64,000 bases of DNA, taken from Pseudomonas asplenii. GTDB lineage: Bacteria; Pseudomonadota; Gammaproteobacteria; Pseudomonadales; Pseudomonadaceae. The translations under genes and the position numbers were made by a program. How positions within the stretch are numbered: the stretch's first letter is position 1; each line of letters opens with the position of its first letter. The DNA lies in NCBI RefSeq assembly GCF_001293465.1, contig NZ_JSYZ01000007.1, forward strand, positions 231,220 through 295,219. The letters run 5' to 3'. The notes under the pieces are model-generated. The model saw only the letters and a list, made by a program, of their open reading frames with translations, had not been told where the DNA came from and searched no databases. Below, one piece after another: positions 19,490 through 28,088 of the stretch.

Positions 19490-20481
19490 GCAGCGTCCGT
19501 CCCTTCAAGCTGGGTTTCCTCAGCCATGCCTTTGGCGATGATCCGCAGCAGGTCTATCGCGACCTGATCGAACAGTTCGAGGTCGCCGAAGCCCTCGGCT
19601 TCGACGGTGGCTGGATCGCCCAACACCACCTGAGCAACGGTTTCGGCCGCCTGCCCTCGCCGCTGATCCTGCTGTCGGCGATCGCCGAACGCACCCGCAC
19701 CATCGAGCTGGGCACGGGTGTCATCGTGCTGCCCTTCGAGGACCCGGTGCGCCTGGCCGAAGACGCCAGCGTGCTCGACAGTCTCAGTGGGGGTCGCGTG
19801 CAGCTGGGACTGGGCAGTGGTGGTGCCAACCTCGACAACTTCGCCGCTTTCCGGCGCGACGCCGAGGAACGTCAACAGGACTTCGCCCGACACCAGCAAC
19901 GGCTGCAGCAGTTGCTCAGGGGCGGCCCGGTGGACACCTCAAGCGACCTGACCCTGCAACCGCCGGCAGCGGGCCTGGCCCGACGCCTCTGGCATTCCCA
20001 CGGCAGTGTCGAGGGCGCGGCCTACACCGCCCGGCAGGGCAATGGCCTGCTGTTGGGGACGGCGACCCATGATCCGCTGACCGTGCAGAAGCCTTTGGCG
20101 GATGCCTACCTGCAAGCCTGGGAGCATACCGGGCAACCGCCGCGCATCGGTGTGGTCCGGGCGATCTTTCCGGCGGCCGACCGCGCCAGCGCCCAGGCCG
20201 AACTGGCGGTGGACATCGAACGACATATCCCGCGTCTCAAGCGCGAGGGGCTGATCGATGAGGCGGTGGACCTGCAGGAACACCTGCGGCTGATGAACGT
20301 GCATCACGGCCACCCCGACGAAGTGATTGCCAGCCTGCGCCAGGACCCGTCGCTGCTGCCCTACGCCGACTACGTGATCGCCGTGGTCCAGGCCGAAAGC
20401 TCGACCCAGGCGCAGATCCTCCGGCGCCTGGAAATCCTCGCCGGCGAAATCGCCCCGGCCCTTGGCTGGCGTCGCGCATGA
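19486..20481 (+). CDS. LLM flavin-dependent monooxygenase (second of a paralogous pair)
   Basis: 331 residues, paralogous to the preceding gene (shared ALGFDGGWIAQHH, PSPLILLSAIAERT, LGTGVIVLPFEDPVRLAEDA and GGRVQLGLGSGG). The start overlaps the previous stop as ATGA, indicating translational coupling. It is the third gene in the tight 17145-20481 block. A 219-base gap with a REP-like half unit (20537-20570) then separates it from the next monooxygenase. Confidence 0.87.
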   Translation: MSSVRPFKLGFLSHAFGDDPQQVYRDLIEQFEVAEALGFDGGWIAQHHLSNGFGRLPSPLILLSAIAERTRTIELGTGVIVLPFEDPVRLAEDASVLDSLSGGRVQLGLGSGGANLDNFAAFRRDAEERQQDFARHQQRLQQLLRGGPVDTSSDLTLQPPAAGLARRLWHSHGSVEGAAYTARQGNGLLLGTATHDPLTVQKPLADAYLQAWEHTGQPPRIGVVRAIFPAADRASAQAELAVDIERHIPRLKREGLIDEAVDLQEHLRLMNVHHGHPDEVIASLRQDPSLLPYADYVIAVVQAESSTQAQILRRLEILAGEIAPALGWRRA

Positions 20482-20700
20482 GCACAGCGCAACCCTGGCT
20501 GGCGGTGGCGTATGCACCGACGCTGCAAGGCCGGGGGGCCCATTCGCGGGCCAGCCCGGCTCCTACGGATGTGCGTCATGCCTCCTTGCCGCCTACGACT
20601 CGATCCATTGGAGGAGCGGGCCGATCGGTGCTCCGCTTGCTGGCGATCGACAACAACGCGCAGTATCAGGCACAACCCCATTCCTGTCCGGGAACCCCAC

Positions 20701-21705
20701 ATGGCACTTGAATTCAGTTGGCAACTCCCCCTGTGCGGTCCCGGCCAGACGCCGGGCTGGGCCCAGCAGCCCGGCCAGTGGATGCAACTGGCCCAGGCGG
20801 CGGAGTACGCAGGGCTCGACGGCCTGTGGATCCCTGGTGGCGCCCATTGCGCCGACAGCCTCGGCGTGGCCGCTGCGCTCTGCGCCCATACCCGGCACCT
20901 GCACCTGACCGTCAGCGTACCGCCGGAAGTCATGCTGCCCGCCGCCCTCGCCGCCACTGTCCAGAGCCTGCAATCGATCAGCTGCCACCGCGTGCGACTG
21001 CACCTGCCCGACAGCGAACAAGGCAGCCTGCGCAGCGCCTTCGGCGAATGGCTCAACCGCGACCAGCGCAACGAGCGTATCGGCGAATACCTGGAAATCC
21101 TCGGTCCACTGCTGCAACCCGACGGCGACGAATTCAACTACGACGGCCGCTACTTCCAACTGGAAAACGCCGGCGTCGGTCGCCGCCCGCTGCCCGCCCC
21201 GCCCCTGGTGCTCGATGACTCCCAGGACGCCGCGCTGATCGCCCGCCATGCGCAGGTCTGCCTGCTGCGCTCGGGCGCACCGCACTGGCTGCAGCAGGCC
21301 ATCGAACGCCTGCGCGACAGCCAGGGCCGGCTGACCTTCGCCAGCCGCTTCGGGCTGATCGTGCGCGACACCGAGGACGAAGCCTGGGAGGCCGCCCAGG
21401 CCACCCTGGAACAGCCCCCCTTGCAGGTCCCGGACGTCCCGTCGCGGGTCCTGCCGCTCAAGCGCCAGCAGCACCCGGCACGGCGCTTCGAGATCCATCC
21501 GAATCTGTGGCAACCCCACAGCGACCAACCGCTGTACATCGTCGGCAGTCCGCACCAGGTCGCCACCCGCCTGCAGCAACTGCACGGACTGGGCCTGGGT
21601 CAGGTGATCGTCCAGGGGGAGCCGGCGGTGCGCGAGGTGCTGCGGTTCGGCGAACAGATCCTGCCGTTGCTGACGGCTCAAGGCTTGCGCAAGGAGCGCT
21701 GCTAG
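20701..21705 (+). CDS. Divergent LLM-family flavin monooxygenase subunit
   Basis: 334 residues with an alkanesulfonate-monooxygenase-like framework (SWQLPLCGPGQTPGW start, AAEYAGLDGLWIP, EYLEILGPLLQPDG, FNYDGRYFQLENA, HPNLWQPHSDQPLYIVGSP). It is more degenerate than its neighbours: the internal strand normally reading as a sulfonate/flavin-binding RLH motif appears as RFGLIV. It ends one base before the SsuD-like gene, so the two may work as a pair, with this one possibly a non-catalytic partner; that is inference. The plus-strand region before it (20482-20700) shows no clear sigma-54 promoter. Confidence 0.8.
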   Translation: MALEFSWQLPLCGPGQTPGWAQQPGQWMQLAQAAEYAGLDGLWIPGGAHCADSLGVAAALCAHTRHLHLTVSVPPEVMLPAALAATVQSLQSISCHRVRLHLPDSEQGSLRSAFGEWLNRDQRNERIGEYLEILGPLLQPDGDEFNYDGRYFQLENAGVGRRPLPAPPLVLDDSQDAALIARHAQVCLLRSGAPHWLQQAIERLRDSQGRLTFASRFGLIVRDTEDEAWEAAQATLEQPPLQVPDVPSRVLPLKRQQHPARRFEIHPNLWQPHSDQPLYIVGSPHQVATRLQQLHGLGLGQVIVQGEPAVREVLRFGEQILPLLTAQGLRKERC

Positions 21706-21706
21706 C

Positions 21707-22846
21707 ATGCCCCACGAATACCGCTCGGCCCTGGAAATCGACTGGTTCCTGCCCACCAACGGTGACGGCCGCCACCTCACCAGCAGCGGCCTGCCCCGCA
21801 CCGGACTGCTGCAGGCCGGCGAGCGCGCGCCGCCCCTGGACTATCTGCGCCAGATCGTCCGCGCCGCCGAACTGGCCGGCTTCGACTCGATCATGGTGCC
21901 GACCGCCAGCGGCTTCGAGGACCCCTGGCTGATCACCGCGGTACTGGCCCAGGAAGTGCGTCGGCTGAAGTTCCTGCTGACCCTGCGCCCCGGCCTCGAA
22001 CTGCCCGCCTACACCGCGCACCGGGCGGCCACCCTGCAACTGCTCAGCGATAACCGCCTGGCCCTGCATGTGGTCAGCGGTTCCAGCCGCTTCGAGCAGC
22101 GCTCGCTGGGCGACTACCTCGAACACGACGAGCGCTACGCCCGTACCGCGGAATTCCTCCAGGTGTTCCAGGCGGTCTGGGCCGGCAAGGGCCTGCCGTT
22201 CCACGGGCGCTACTACCGCAGCACCAGCGCCACGCCGATCAGTCCCTATGCCTCGGCACCGGCGATCTACTTCGGCGGAGCCTCGGCGGCGGCCGAACAG
22301 GTTGGCGCCACCCACGCCCAGACCTACCTGATGTGGTGCGAACCGCCGGCGATGATCGCCGAACGGATCGAACGCATGCGCGAACTGGCGGCGCTACAGG
22401 GGCGCACGCTGCGCTTCGGCCTGCGCCTGCACATCTTCGCCGCGGCCACCGACGATCAGGCCTGGGCCCATGTCGAGAAGCTGCTGGAGGAGATTCCCAA
22501 GGAGGCCATCGACCGGGCGCAATTGCAACTGGCGGCGTACGAGTCGGTGGGCCAGAGCCGCCAGACGCAACTGGTCCAGGGCCGTGGCCGACGGGCGCGG
22601 GAGCTGGAGGTTTCGGCCAACCTGTGGGCCGGTGTCGGCCTGGTGCGGGGGGGCGCCGGAACCGCGCTGGTGGGTAGCTATGAGCAAGTGGCGCAGCGGA
22701 TCGAGGAGTATCACCAGCTAGGGGTCGACAGTTTCATCCTGTCGGGTTTTCCGCATCTGGAAGAGGCGATTCACCTGGGTAGCGAGCTGTTGCCGCAGTT
22801 GCGGCGCATCGGTGCGATGCAGCGACAAACCGAACAACGAGTTTGA
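21707..22846 (+). CDS. SsuD-like alkanesulfonate-type flavin monooxygenase
   Basis: 379 residues, close in length to E. coli SsuD (381). Strong SsuD matches are IDWFLPTNGDG, FGLRLHIFAA (holding the Arg/His pair equivalent to R226 and H228) and NLWAGVGLVRGGAGTALVG. The position corresponding to SsuD Cys54 (GRSCEDAW) is phenylalanine (F70, SGFEDPW), so the active site differs from canonical SsuD. Family enzymes use FMNH2 and O2 to release sulfite from C1-C10 sulfonates. It is the last gene of the run, followed by a perfect inverted repeat. Confidence 0.87.
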   Translation: MPHEYRSALEIDWFLPTNGDGRHLTSSGLPRTGLLQAGERAPPLDYLRQIVRAAELAGFDSIMVPTASGFEDPWLITAVLAQEVRRLKFLLTLRPGLELPAYTAHRAATLQLLSDNRLALHVVSGSSRFEQRSLGDYLEHDERYARTAEFLQVFQAVWAGKGLPFHGRYYRSTSATPISPYASAPAIYFGGASAAAEQVGATHAQTYLMWCEPPAMIAERIERMRELAALQGRTLRFGLRLHIFAAATDDQAWAHVEKLLEEIPKEAIDRAQLQLAAYESVGQSRQTQLVQGRGRRARELEVSANLWAGVGLVRGGAGTALVGSYEQVAQRIEEYHQLGVDSFILSGFPHLEEAIHLGSELLPQLRRIGAMQRQTEQRV

Positions 22847-22876
22847 ATGGGCCCCATGGGTGCGACTTTGCCTGAA

Positions 22877-22982
22877 CCGGCCTCTTCGCGGGCAAGCCAC
22901 GCTCCTACAGAGCCATGTTGTGCGCAAGACCGGCGTACGACACAACCTTTGTAGGAGCGTGGCTTGCCCGCGAAGAGGCCGG
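22877..22982. repeat. Perfect 33-bp inverted repeat (REP pair)
   Basis: Arms 22877-22909 and 22950-22982 are exact complements over 33 bases, separated by 40 bases. The unit contains CTTCGCGGGCAAGCCACGCT, a common Pseudomonas REP form. It separates the convergent SsuD-like gene and the sigma-54 activator gene and is probably a bidirectional terminator. Confidence 0.9.
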
Positions 22983-23017
22983 CACTCCTTGCACCAAACT
23001 ACCGCCCCTCCACCGAC

Positions 23018-24097
23018 TCAGGATTTCGCTCGGCCCTTGAGCATGCCGTGGTTGACCAGCAAGGTACGCATCGCGTTACGGGTAATCCCCAGCAATTGAG
23101 CGCTGCGCAGTTGGTTGAACCCGGAAAAGGCAAACGCCTCGCGCACGATCAGGTCTTCGATGTCATGCAGCAGGCTCTCGCCCGGCACCTCGAACAACCG
23201 CAGCAACTGCTCGCGGATCACCTCCTGGGGTACCCGCGCCACCGTACTGGCACTGGGACTGCGCGCGGCACTGAGGCCGGCGGAAAACTTCAGGTGCTCG
23301 GGGCGGATCGGCTTGTCGCCCGCCACCAGCAAGGCCAGGTGCACGACATTCTCCAGCTCGCGGATGTTGCCCGGCCAGGGATAGTCGAGCAGCGCCTGGG
23401 TAGCCGCCTCGGAGAGCATCGGTTCGACGATTTTCAGCCGTTGGCTGTAGAGCTTTCGGAAGTGCTCCACCAGCGGCAGGATGTCCAGCGGCCGCTCGCG
23501 CAACGGCAGTACGCGGACCTGGGCGACGTTGATCCGGTAGAACAGGTCGAGGCGGAAATTGCCCGCCTCCACCGCCTGTTCCAGGTCGATGTTGGTCGCC
23601 GTCACCAGGCGGATATTGATCTTGATCGGCTTGCGCGAGCCGACCCGGACGATCTCCTGCTCCTGCAGCGCCCTGAGCAGTTTCACCTGCAACGGCAACG
23701 GCAGGTCGCCGATTTCGTCGAGAAACAGCGTGCCGCCATCGGCCTCCTCGAACCAGCCGGCACGCCGCCCGACCGCTCCGGAAAAGGCCCCGGCCTCATG
23801 CCCGAAGAACTCGCTCTCGGCCAGGGTTTCGCTGATCGCCCCGCAGTTCACCGGAACGAAGGCACCCGTGCGACCGCTGGCCGAATGGATATAGCGCGCC
23901 ACCAGTTCCTTGCCGGTGCCGGTCTCGCCATTGATCAGCACCGGCGCTTCGCTCGGTCCGACCCTCTGCAGGTAATCGAGCAGTTGCCGCGAACGCGGGT
24001 CGGCGAATACCAGGGCCTTGGCGCGAATCGACAACGGGTCCTTTTCACCCTGCGGCAGGGTCAGGATCGGGCCGGACCGCCCGGCGGTCGTACTCAT
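23018..24097 (-). CDS. SfnR-like sigma-54-dependent transcriptional activator
   Basis: 359 residues made of a short N-terminal segment, an AAA+ sigma-54 interaction domain (Walker A GETGTGKE at 57-64, Walker [10 protein letters not shown] at 121-129) and a C-terminal Fis-type helix-turn-helix ([21 protein letters not shown]). It lacks a receiver or sensor domain, as in SfnR of P. putida, which controls sulfone/sulfonate use; such proteins are thought to be controlled by their own level. The sigma-54 contact loop is GAFSGA (103-108) instead of GAFTGA. It overlaps the TOBE gene by four bases. It is the natural candidate to act at the four sigma-54 promoters in this window. Confidence 0.9.
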   Translation of the reverse strand: MSTTAGRSGPILTLPQGEKDPLSIRAKALVFADPRSRQLLDYLQRVGPSEAPVLINGETGTGKELVARYIHSASGRTGAFVPVNCGAISETLAESEFFGHEAGAFSGAVGRRAGWFEEADGGTLFLDEIGDLPLPLQVKLLRALQEQEIVRVGSRKPIKINIRLVTATNIDLEQAVEAGNFRLDLFYRINVAQVRVLPLRERPLDILPLVEHFRKLYSQRLKIVEPMLSEAATQALLDYPWPGNIRELENVVHLALLVAGDKPIRPEHLKFSAGLSAARSPSASTVARVPQEVIREQLLRLFEVPGESLLHDIEDLIVREAFAFSGFNQLRSAQLLGITRNAMRTLLVNHGMLKGRAKS

Positions 24098-24309
24098 AGC
24101 TTGGCGATGGACACTTCTGTGGATTTGACGAAGGCGATCACCTCGCCGCCGACCGCCAGTTCAAGATCGCGCACCGAGCGCGTGGTAATCACCGAAGTGA
24201 CGATGCCCGAAGCGGTCTGCACGTCGATCTCGGACAGCACCTCACCGAGGTTGATTTCCTTGATGACGCCACGGAACTGGTTGCGGACGTTGATAGCCTT
24301 GATGGTCAT
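24094..24309 (-). CDS. TOBE-domain molybdopterin/molybdate-binding protein (Mop-like)
   Basis: 71 residues forming a single TOBE/Mop domain ([56 protein letters not shown]). Such small proteins bind molybdate or related oxyanions, usually as oligomers. The start at 24309 was chosen over an upstream ATG because it gives the normal Mop length. It overlaps the activator gene by ATGA and so is first in that two-gene operon. The pairing could link oxyanion (molybdate or sulfate) status to the activator, but this is inference. Confidence 0.85.
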   Translation of the reverse strand: MTIKAINVRNQFRGVIKEINLGEVLSEIDVQTASGIVTSVITTRSVRDLELAVGGEVIAFVKSTEVSIAKL

Positions 24310-24387
24310 GGGGCAGCTTCCTGTCTGGGAGAGTGGCACGAACGTCGTGCGGTTCGTGGATAAGGTGCACCTTTCTCTATTTTTTCA

Positions 24388-24428
24388 AAAGGAATTAATA
24401 ATCATCATTTTATTCCTTTAGGAAATAA
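24388..24428. promoter_or_regulatory. AT-rich dyad cluster upstream of the TOBE/activator operon
   Basis: AAAGGAAT (24388-24395) is complemented by ATTCCTTT (24412-24419), and TTATTCC-TTTAGG-AAATAA (24410-24428) is itself nearly palindromic. ATTCC/GGAAT half-sites of this sort are reminiscent of CysB-family sites at sulfur-starvation genes. It lies between the divergent TOBE and aldo/keto reductase genes. Assignment to CysB is inference. Confidence 0.4.
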
Positions 24429-24552
24429 GTCAGCGAATCTTCCTGAACACCCTTCCTGCGTGGCTAGAATCAGCTTTCGGAAACCGGCATGGCGGAACCT
24501 CGCGGACCGACCGTTGCCACACGGATACCCCCGGTATTTCAAGGAGACTTCA

Positions 24553-25374
24553 ATGCGAACGCTCGATCTGGCCGGCGTGGCCGTCCCCGTCATCGGCCAG
24601 GGCACCTGGCGCATGGGTGAGGATCAGCAGCAGCGCGCCCATGAGGTGCGTGCCCTGCAGGCCGGCATCGACCTGGGCATGACCCTGATCGATACCGCCG
24701 AGATGTATGGCGACGGCGGTGCCGAGGAAGTGGTCGGCCAGGCCATCGCCGGGCAACGCGACAAGGTGTTCTTGGTCAGCAAGGTCTATCCGCACAACGC
24801 CAGCCGCAAGGGCATTCCCCTGGCCTGCGAACGCAGCCTCAGGCGCCTGGGCACCGAATACATCGATCTGTACCTGCTGCACTGGCGCGGCCAGTATCCG
24901 CTGGAAGAGACGGTCGAAGCCTTCGAGCGCCTGCGCGAGCAGGGCCGGATCGGTCGCTGGGGCGTGTCCAATTTCGATGTCGAAGACCTGCAGGAATTGG
25001 CCTCGCCGTTCTGCGCCACCAACCAGGTGCTGTACAACCTGCAAGAGCGCGGCATCGAGTTCGACCTGCTGCCCTGGTGGCAACAGCACAACCTGCCGCT
25101 GATGGCCTACTGCCCGGTCGGCCAGGGCGGCGCCCTGCTCGACAGCCCGACGCTGCAGCAGATCGCCGCTCGCCACGACGCCACCCCGGCTCAGGTCGCG
25201 CTGGCCTGGGTGATCCGCCATGAAGGTGTGCTGGCGATTCCCAAGGCGGTCAACCTGGAACACGTGCGGCTCAACGCGGCTGCGGTGCAACTGGAGCTGG
25301 ACGAACACGACCTGGACGCCATCGACCGGGTGTTCATGCCGCCCAAGCGCAAGCATCGGTTGGCGATGGTGTAA
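24553..25374 (+). CDS. Aldo/keto reductase
   Basis: 273 residues with the complete AKR catalytic tetrad: D47 and Y52 (LIDTAEMYG), K77 (VSKVYP) and H110 (LLHW). The C-terminal NADPH-binding segment contains VLAIPKAVNLEHVRLN. It would reduce an aldehyde or ketone with NADPH in the cytoplasm. The ATG follows AAGGAG. It is divergent from the TOBE/activator operon. The substrate cannot be inferred. Confidence 0.92.
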   Translation: MRTLDLAGVAVPVIGQGTWRMGEDQQQRAHEVRALQAGIDLGMTLIDTAEMYGDGGAEEVVGQAIAGQRDKVFLVSKVYPHNASRKGIPLACERSLRRLGTEYIDLYLLHWRGQYPLEETVEAFERLREQGRIGRWGVSNFDVEDLQELASPFCATNQVLYNLQERGIEFDLLPWWQQHNLPLMAYCPVGQGGALLDSPTLQQIAARHDATPAQVALAWVIRHEGVLAIPKAVNLEHVRLNAAAVQLELDEHDLDAIDRVFMPPKRKHRLAMV

Positions 25375-25527
25375 GCCGGGGTGATTCCTGGAAGATGGGG
25401 GCGCACCCAGGGAAATATCGATAGCTCCAGGCTAGCCCGATCGGCCTGCGGGCGCTGGGCACCGGCTGAGGCTGTCGGGACGAATCTCGGTTAGACTCTC
25501 CAACCTCCATCAACAGGGAAGTAACAC

Positions 25528-25884
25528 ATGAGTGTTCGAGGCAAGGACCGGCAGATCGACAACATCGAGTTCAACGTCAGCGACATCGCGCGCAGCAAGG
25601 CCTTCTATGGCGAAGTGTTCGGCTGGAGCTTCGTCGACTATGGCCCCAGCTACACCGAGTTCAGCGACGGCCGCCTGACCGGCGGATTCACCACCGGTGA
25701 ACCGGTACGTCCTGGTGGGCCACTGGTCATCCTTTATGCGCAGGATCTGGATGCCATCCAGCAGAAGATCGAAGCCGCGGGCGCGACCATCAGCCGGGCA
25801 CGGTTCTCGTTCCCCGGTGGCAGCCGCTTCCACTTCATCGACCCGGATGGCTACGAACTGGCGGTCTGGAGCGACCAGCAGTAA
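25528..25884 (+). CDS. VOC (glyoxalase/bleomycin resistance) family protein
   Basis: 118 residues with one beta-alpha-beta-beta-beta repeat pair of the VOC superfamily (DNIEFNVSDIARSKAFYGEVFGW near the start, FHFIDPDGYELAVWS near the end). Members bind a metal and act as lyases, dioxygenases or binding proteins. It is preceded by GGGAAGTAACAC and appears monocistronic. The function is not assignable. Confidence 0.85.
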   Translation: MSVRGKDRQIDNIEFNVSDIARSKAFYGEVFGWSFVDYGPSYTEFSDGRLTGGFTTGEPVRPGGPLVILYAQDLDAIQQKIEAAGATISRARFSFPGGSRFHFIDPDGYELAVWSDQQ

Positions 25885-25982
25885 CGACTTGGGGCAGTCC
25901 AAGCCGGCAGTATTCACAGAATCTCCTTCTGCAAGGCAGCTCCCATATACTGCCGCCCTCTTCCCTCATTCAAGGATGAATC

Positions 25983-26812
25983 GTGCGTATCATCGTCATC
26001 GGCGGCCTGGGCAATTTCGGCGCGCGGATCTGTCGGCGCCTGGCGCTGGAGCCCGGCCTGGAGCCGATTGCCGCCAGCCGCAGCGCCAGCGCGGGCCGGC
26101 ACCGCTTCGACAATGGGCAGACCGTCGCCACCCTGCGGCTTGATATCGAAGCCGCCGATTTCGAGCAACGCCTTGCCGCGGCCAGCAGGCGCCTCGCGGC
26201 GTAGCAACCATCCAGGCGGTATTCGGCTATGCCGGGTTGGCCTTCGACCGTTGGAATGGCGGGGCTTGGGTAAAGCAGTACGGCTGGCAGGACATCCGCA
26301 CCTTCCGCTTCGCCGACTTGGGACGCCGCTGGGGCGCGGCCTGTGATGTGCCGGACCTGGCACTGTTCCCAAGCCGTTATGCCGGGGTCCGCGATGTCGA
26401 ATTCCATGCCGCCCTGGAACTGCGCCTGGAACATGCCGGCCTGTGGCTGGCGGCAGCCTTGCGGCGCCTGGGCATGCCACTGCCGATCAGCCGGTTCGCC
26501 GCACAGCTGGATGCCTTGTCGAGAAAGGCCCTGGACCGCTTCGGCAGCGACCTGGGCGCCATGCGCGTGCACCTGCGCGGCCTGCGCCAGGACGGCACAC
26601 CCGGCAGCCTGACCTGGCAACTGACCGCCCCCGGCGGCAACGGCCCGGAGATTCCCTGCATGGCCACCGTGCTGCTGGCCTGCAAGCTGGCCAAGGGGGA
26701 AATCCTCCGGACCGGGGCGATGCCGTGCCTGGGCCTGGTGCAACTGCAGGAGTTCGAACCGGAATTCCAGCGCTGGGGCTTCACCTCGGCAGTTGTCGAC
26801 GGCGAAACCTGA
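25983..26812 (+). pseudogene. Saccharopine-dehydrogenase-like oxidoreductase, internally deleted and frameshifted
   Basis: The N-terminus (MRIIVIGGLGNFGARICRRL) is a Rossmann NAD(P)-binding start. The frame reaches a TAG at 26202-26204. In another frame, from just before 26205, the sequence resumes as the conserved C-terminal domain of the same family (AVFGYAGLAFDRWNGG, GWQDIRTF, CDVPDLALFP, then QEFEPEFQRWGF at the end). The central substrate domain is largely missing between them. This looks like an internal deletion plus frame change in what was one gene of about 370 residues. The remaining pieces are unlikely to be functional. Confidence 0.8.
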
Positions 26813-26819
26813 CACGCCA

Positions 26820-28010
26820 TCAATGCCTGTGCGGCTTGAGCAGCGGAGTCAGCACCAGCATCGCCAGCGAGGCCACCACCAGCAGGCCGTAAGACGCCTC
26901 GAAGGTTCCGGTGTGATCGCGCAGGAAGCCGAAGGCAAACGGCCCCAGGGCAGCCACCAGGTAGCCGATGAACAACATGAAGGCGGTCCATTGGCCGGCT
27001 TGTTCATGAGTGCGGGTGTTGTCCAGTGGCAAGGTCATTGCCAGGGCGAAGCAGGTGCCCTGCCCCAGGGCAATCGCCACCACTGGCAGTGCGCCAAGCA
27101 GGGCCGGGGCCAGCCAGAGCGCCGCCGCACCAGCGGCCGAAAGAACCGCCGACCCGCCCAGCCAGGCACGGCGATCCGGTGTGGAGCGGGTCATGACCCC
27201 GGAGACGAAACTGCTGATCGCGATGATGGCGGCGAACAGGCCCAGGTTCAGCCCCGATCCCAGGCTGTTGATCGCCAGTTCCCGACTGCTCTCCCCCACC
27301 CAGGCGAAACAGGCATAGCAGACGAACTGGCCCAGGCCGAAGTACACCGCGATCAGCCAGGCCCGGCCGCTGCGAAATGCCGGTTGGCTGACAGGGGCGC
27401 TGGCGCTTTGCACAGCCTGCGGTCGGGACGGGAACGCCGTCGCCAGACGTTGCCAACTGATCATCGCCAATACGCAGAGCACCGCCCAGATACCCGCCGC
27501 CACACGCCAGCCACTCTCGGCCAGCGCCACGTATTCACTGCCCACCGCGGCCAGAGTGGCGCCGATGCCGAGACCGGCGGCATAGATGCCCATGAGCATG
27601 GCCGCGTTGCTGGCGAAGTGGCTCTTGATCCAGCCGCCGATCAGCGGGCCGGAGATGGCAACGCCCACCCCCACCAGGAAGGTCGAAAACAGCAGGCTGG
27701 TCGATGACCCGGCGAATGCCCGCAGGACCATCGCTACCCCAAGCAGGGCCAGGGAGAACAGCACCACCCGGTCGTTGCCGAAACGACGGCCAATGCGCGG
27801 AATGAAAATGGCGAACAGGCCCATGCACACATCCGGTATCGCCGTCAGCAGCGCCGCCTGGGCGTGCCGCAGGCCGAATTCGGCCTGTATCGCGCCGATC
27901 AGCGGCCCGACCGAGACGATGCCCGGTCGCAGCGACAGCGCCAGGATGAACAGGCCGAGGCCCGCCATCAATTCGATTGCCCGCGTTCTCTGTGCAACGG
28001 CGACTGACAT
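26820..28010 (-). CDS. MFS transporter, CynX/NimT-like
   Basis: 396 residues with about twelve membrane segments of the CynX/NimT (cyanate/nitroimidazole) major facilitator group. Landmarks are LFILALSLRPGIVSVGPLIG, IPRIGRRFGNDRVV, and a second-half repeat near SGVMTRSTPDRRAWLGG. The start at 28010 has a GGAGG site six bases upstream; the open frame continues much further but only as antisense to the divergent regulator gene. It is divergent from an AraC-type gene 78 bases away, the arrangement of E. coli nimT/nimR. It probably exports a small toxic compound, with the regulator responding to it. Confidence 0.85.
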   Translation of the reverse strand: MSVAVAQRTRAIELMAGLGLFILALSLRPGIVSVGPLIGAIQAEFGLRHAQAALLTAIPDVCMGLFAIFIPRIGRRFGNDRVVLFSLALLGVAMVLRAFAGSSTSLLFSTFLVGVGVAISGPLIGGWIKSHFASNAAMLMGIYAAGLGIGATLAAVGSEYVALAESGWRVAAGIWAVLCVLAMISWQRLATAFPSRPQAVQSASAPVSQPAFRSGRAWLIAVYFGLGQFVCYACFAWVGESSRELAINSLGSGLNLGLFAAIIAISSFVSGVMTRSTPDRRAWLGGSAVLSAAGAAALWLAPALLGALPVVAIALGQGTCFALAMTLPLDNTRTHEQAGQWTAFMLFIGYLVAALGPFAFGFLRDHTGTFEASYGLLVVASLAMLVLTPLLKPHRH

Positions 28011-28088
28011 GTGCTGCCTCCAGGTATCTATCGCTGAACTGATTTGTGTGGCAAATACTAAGTTCGCCACCGACCTGGACGGTTTTGC

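Noticed and set aside
22964..24421. 485-codon plus-strand frame opposite the activator and TOBE genes
   Set aside because: It runs through the REP repeat and has no domain; the minus-strand activator has complete AAA+ motifs.
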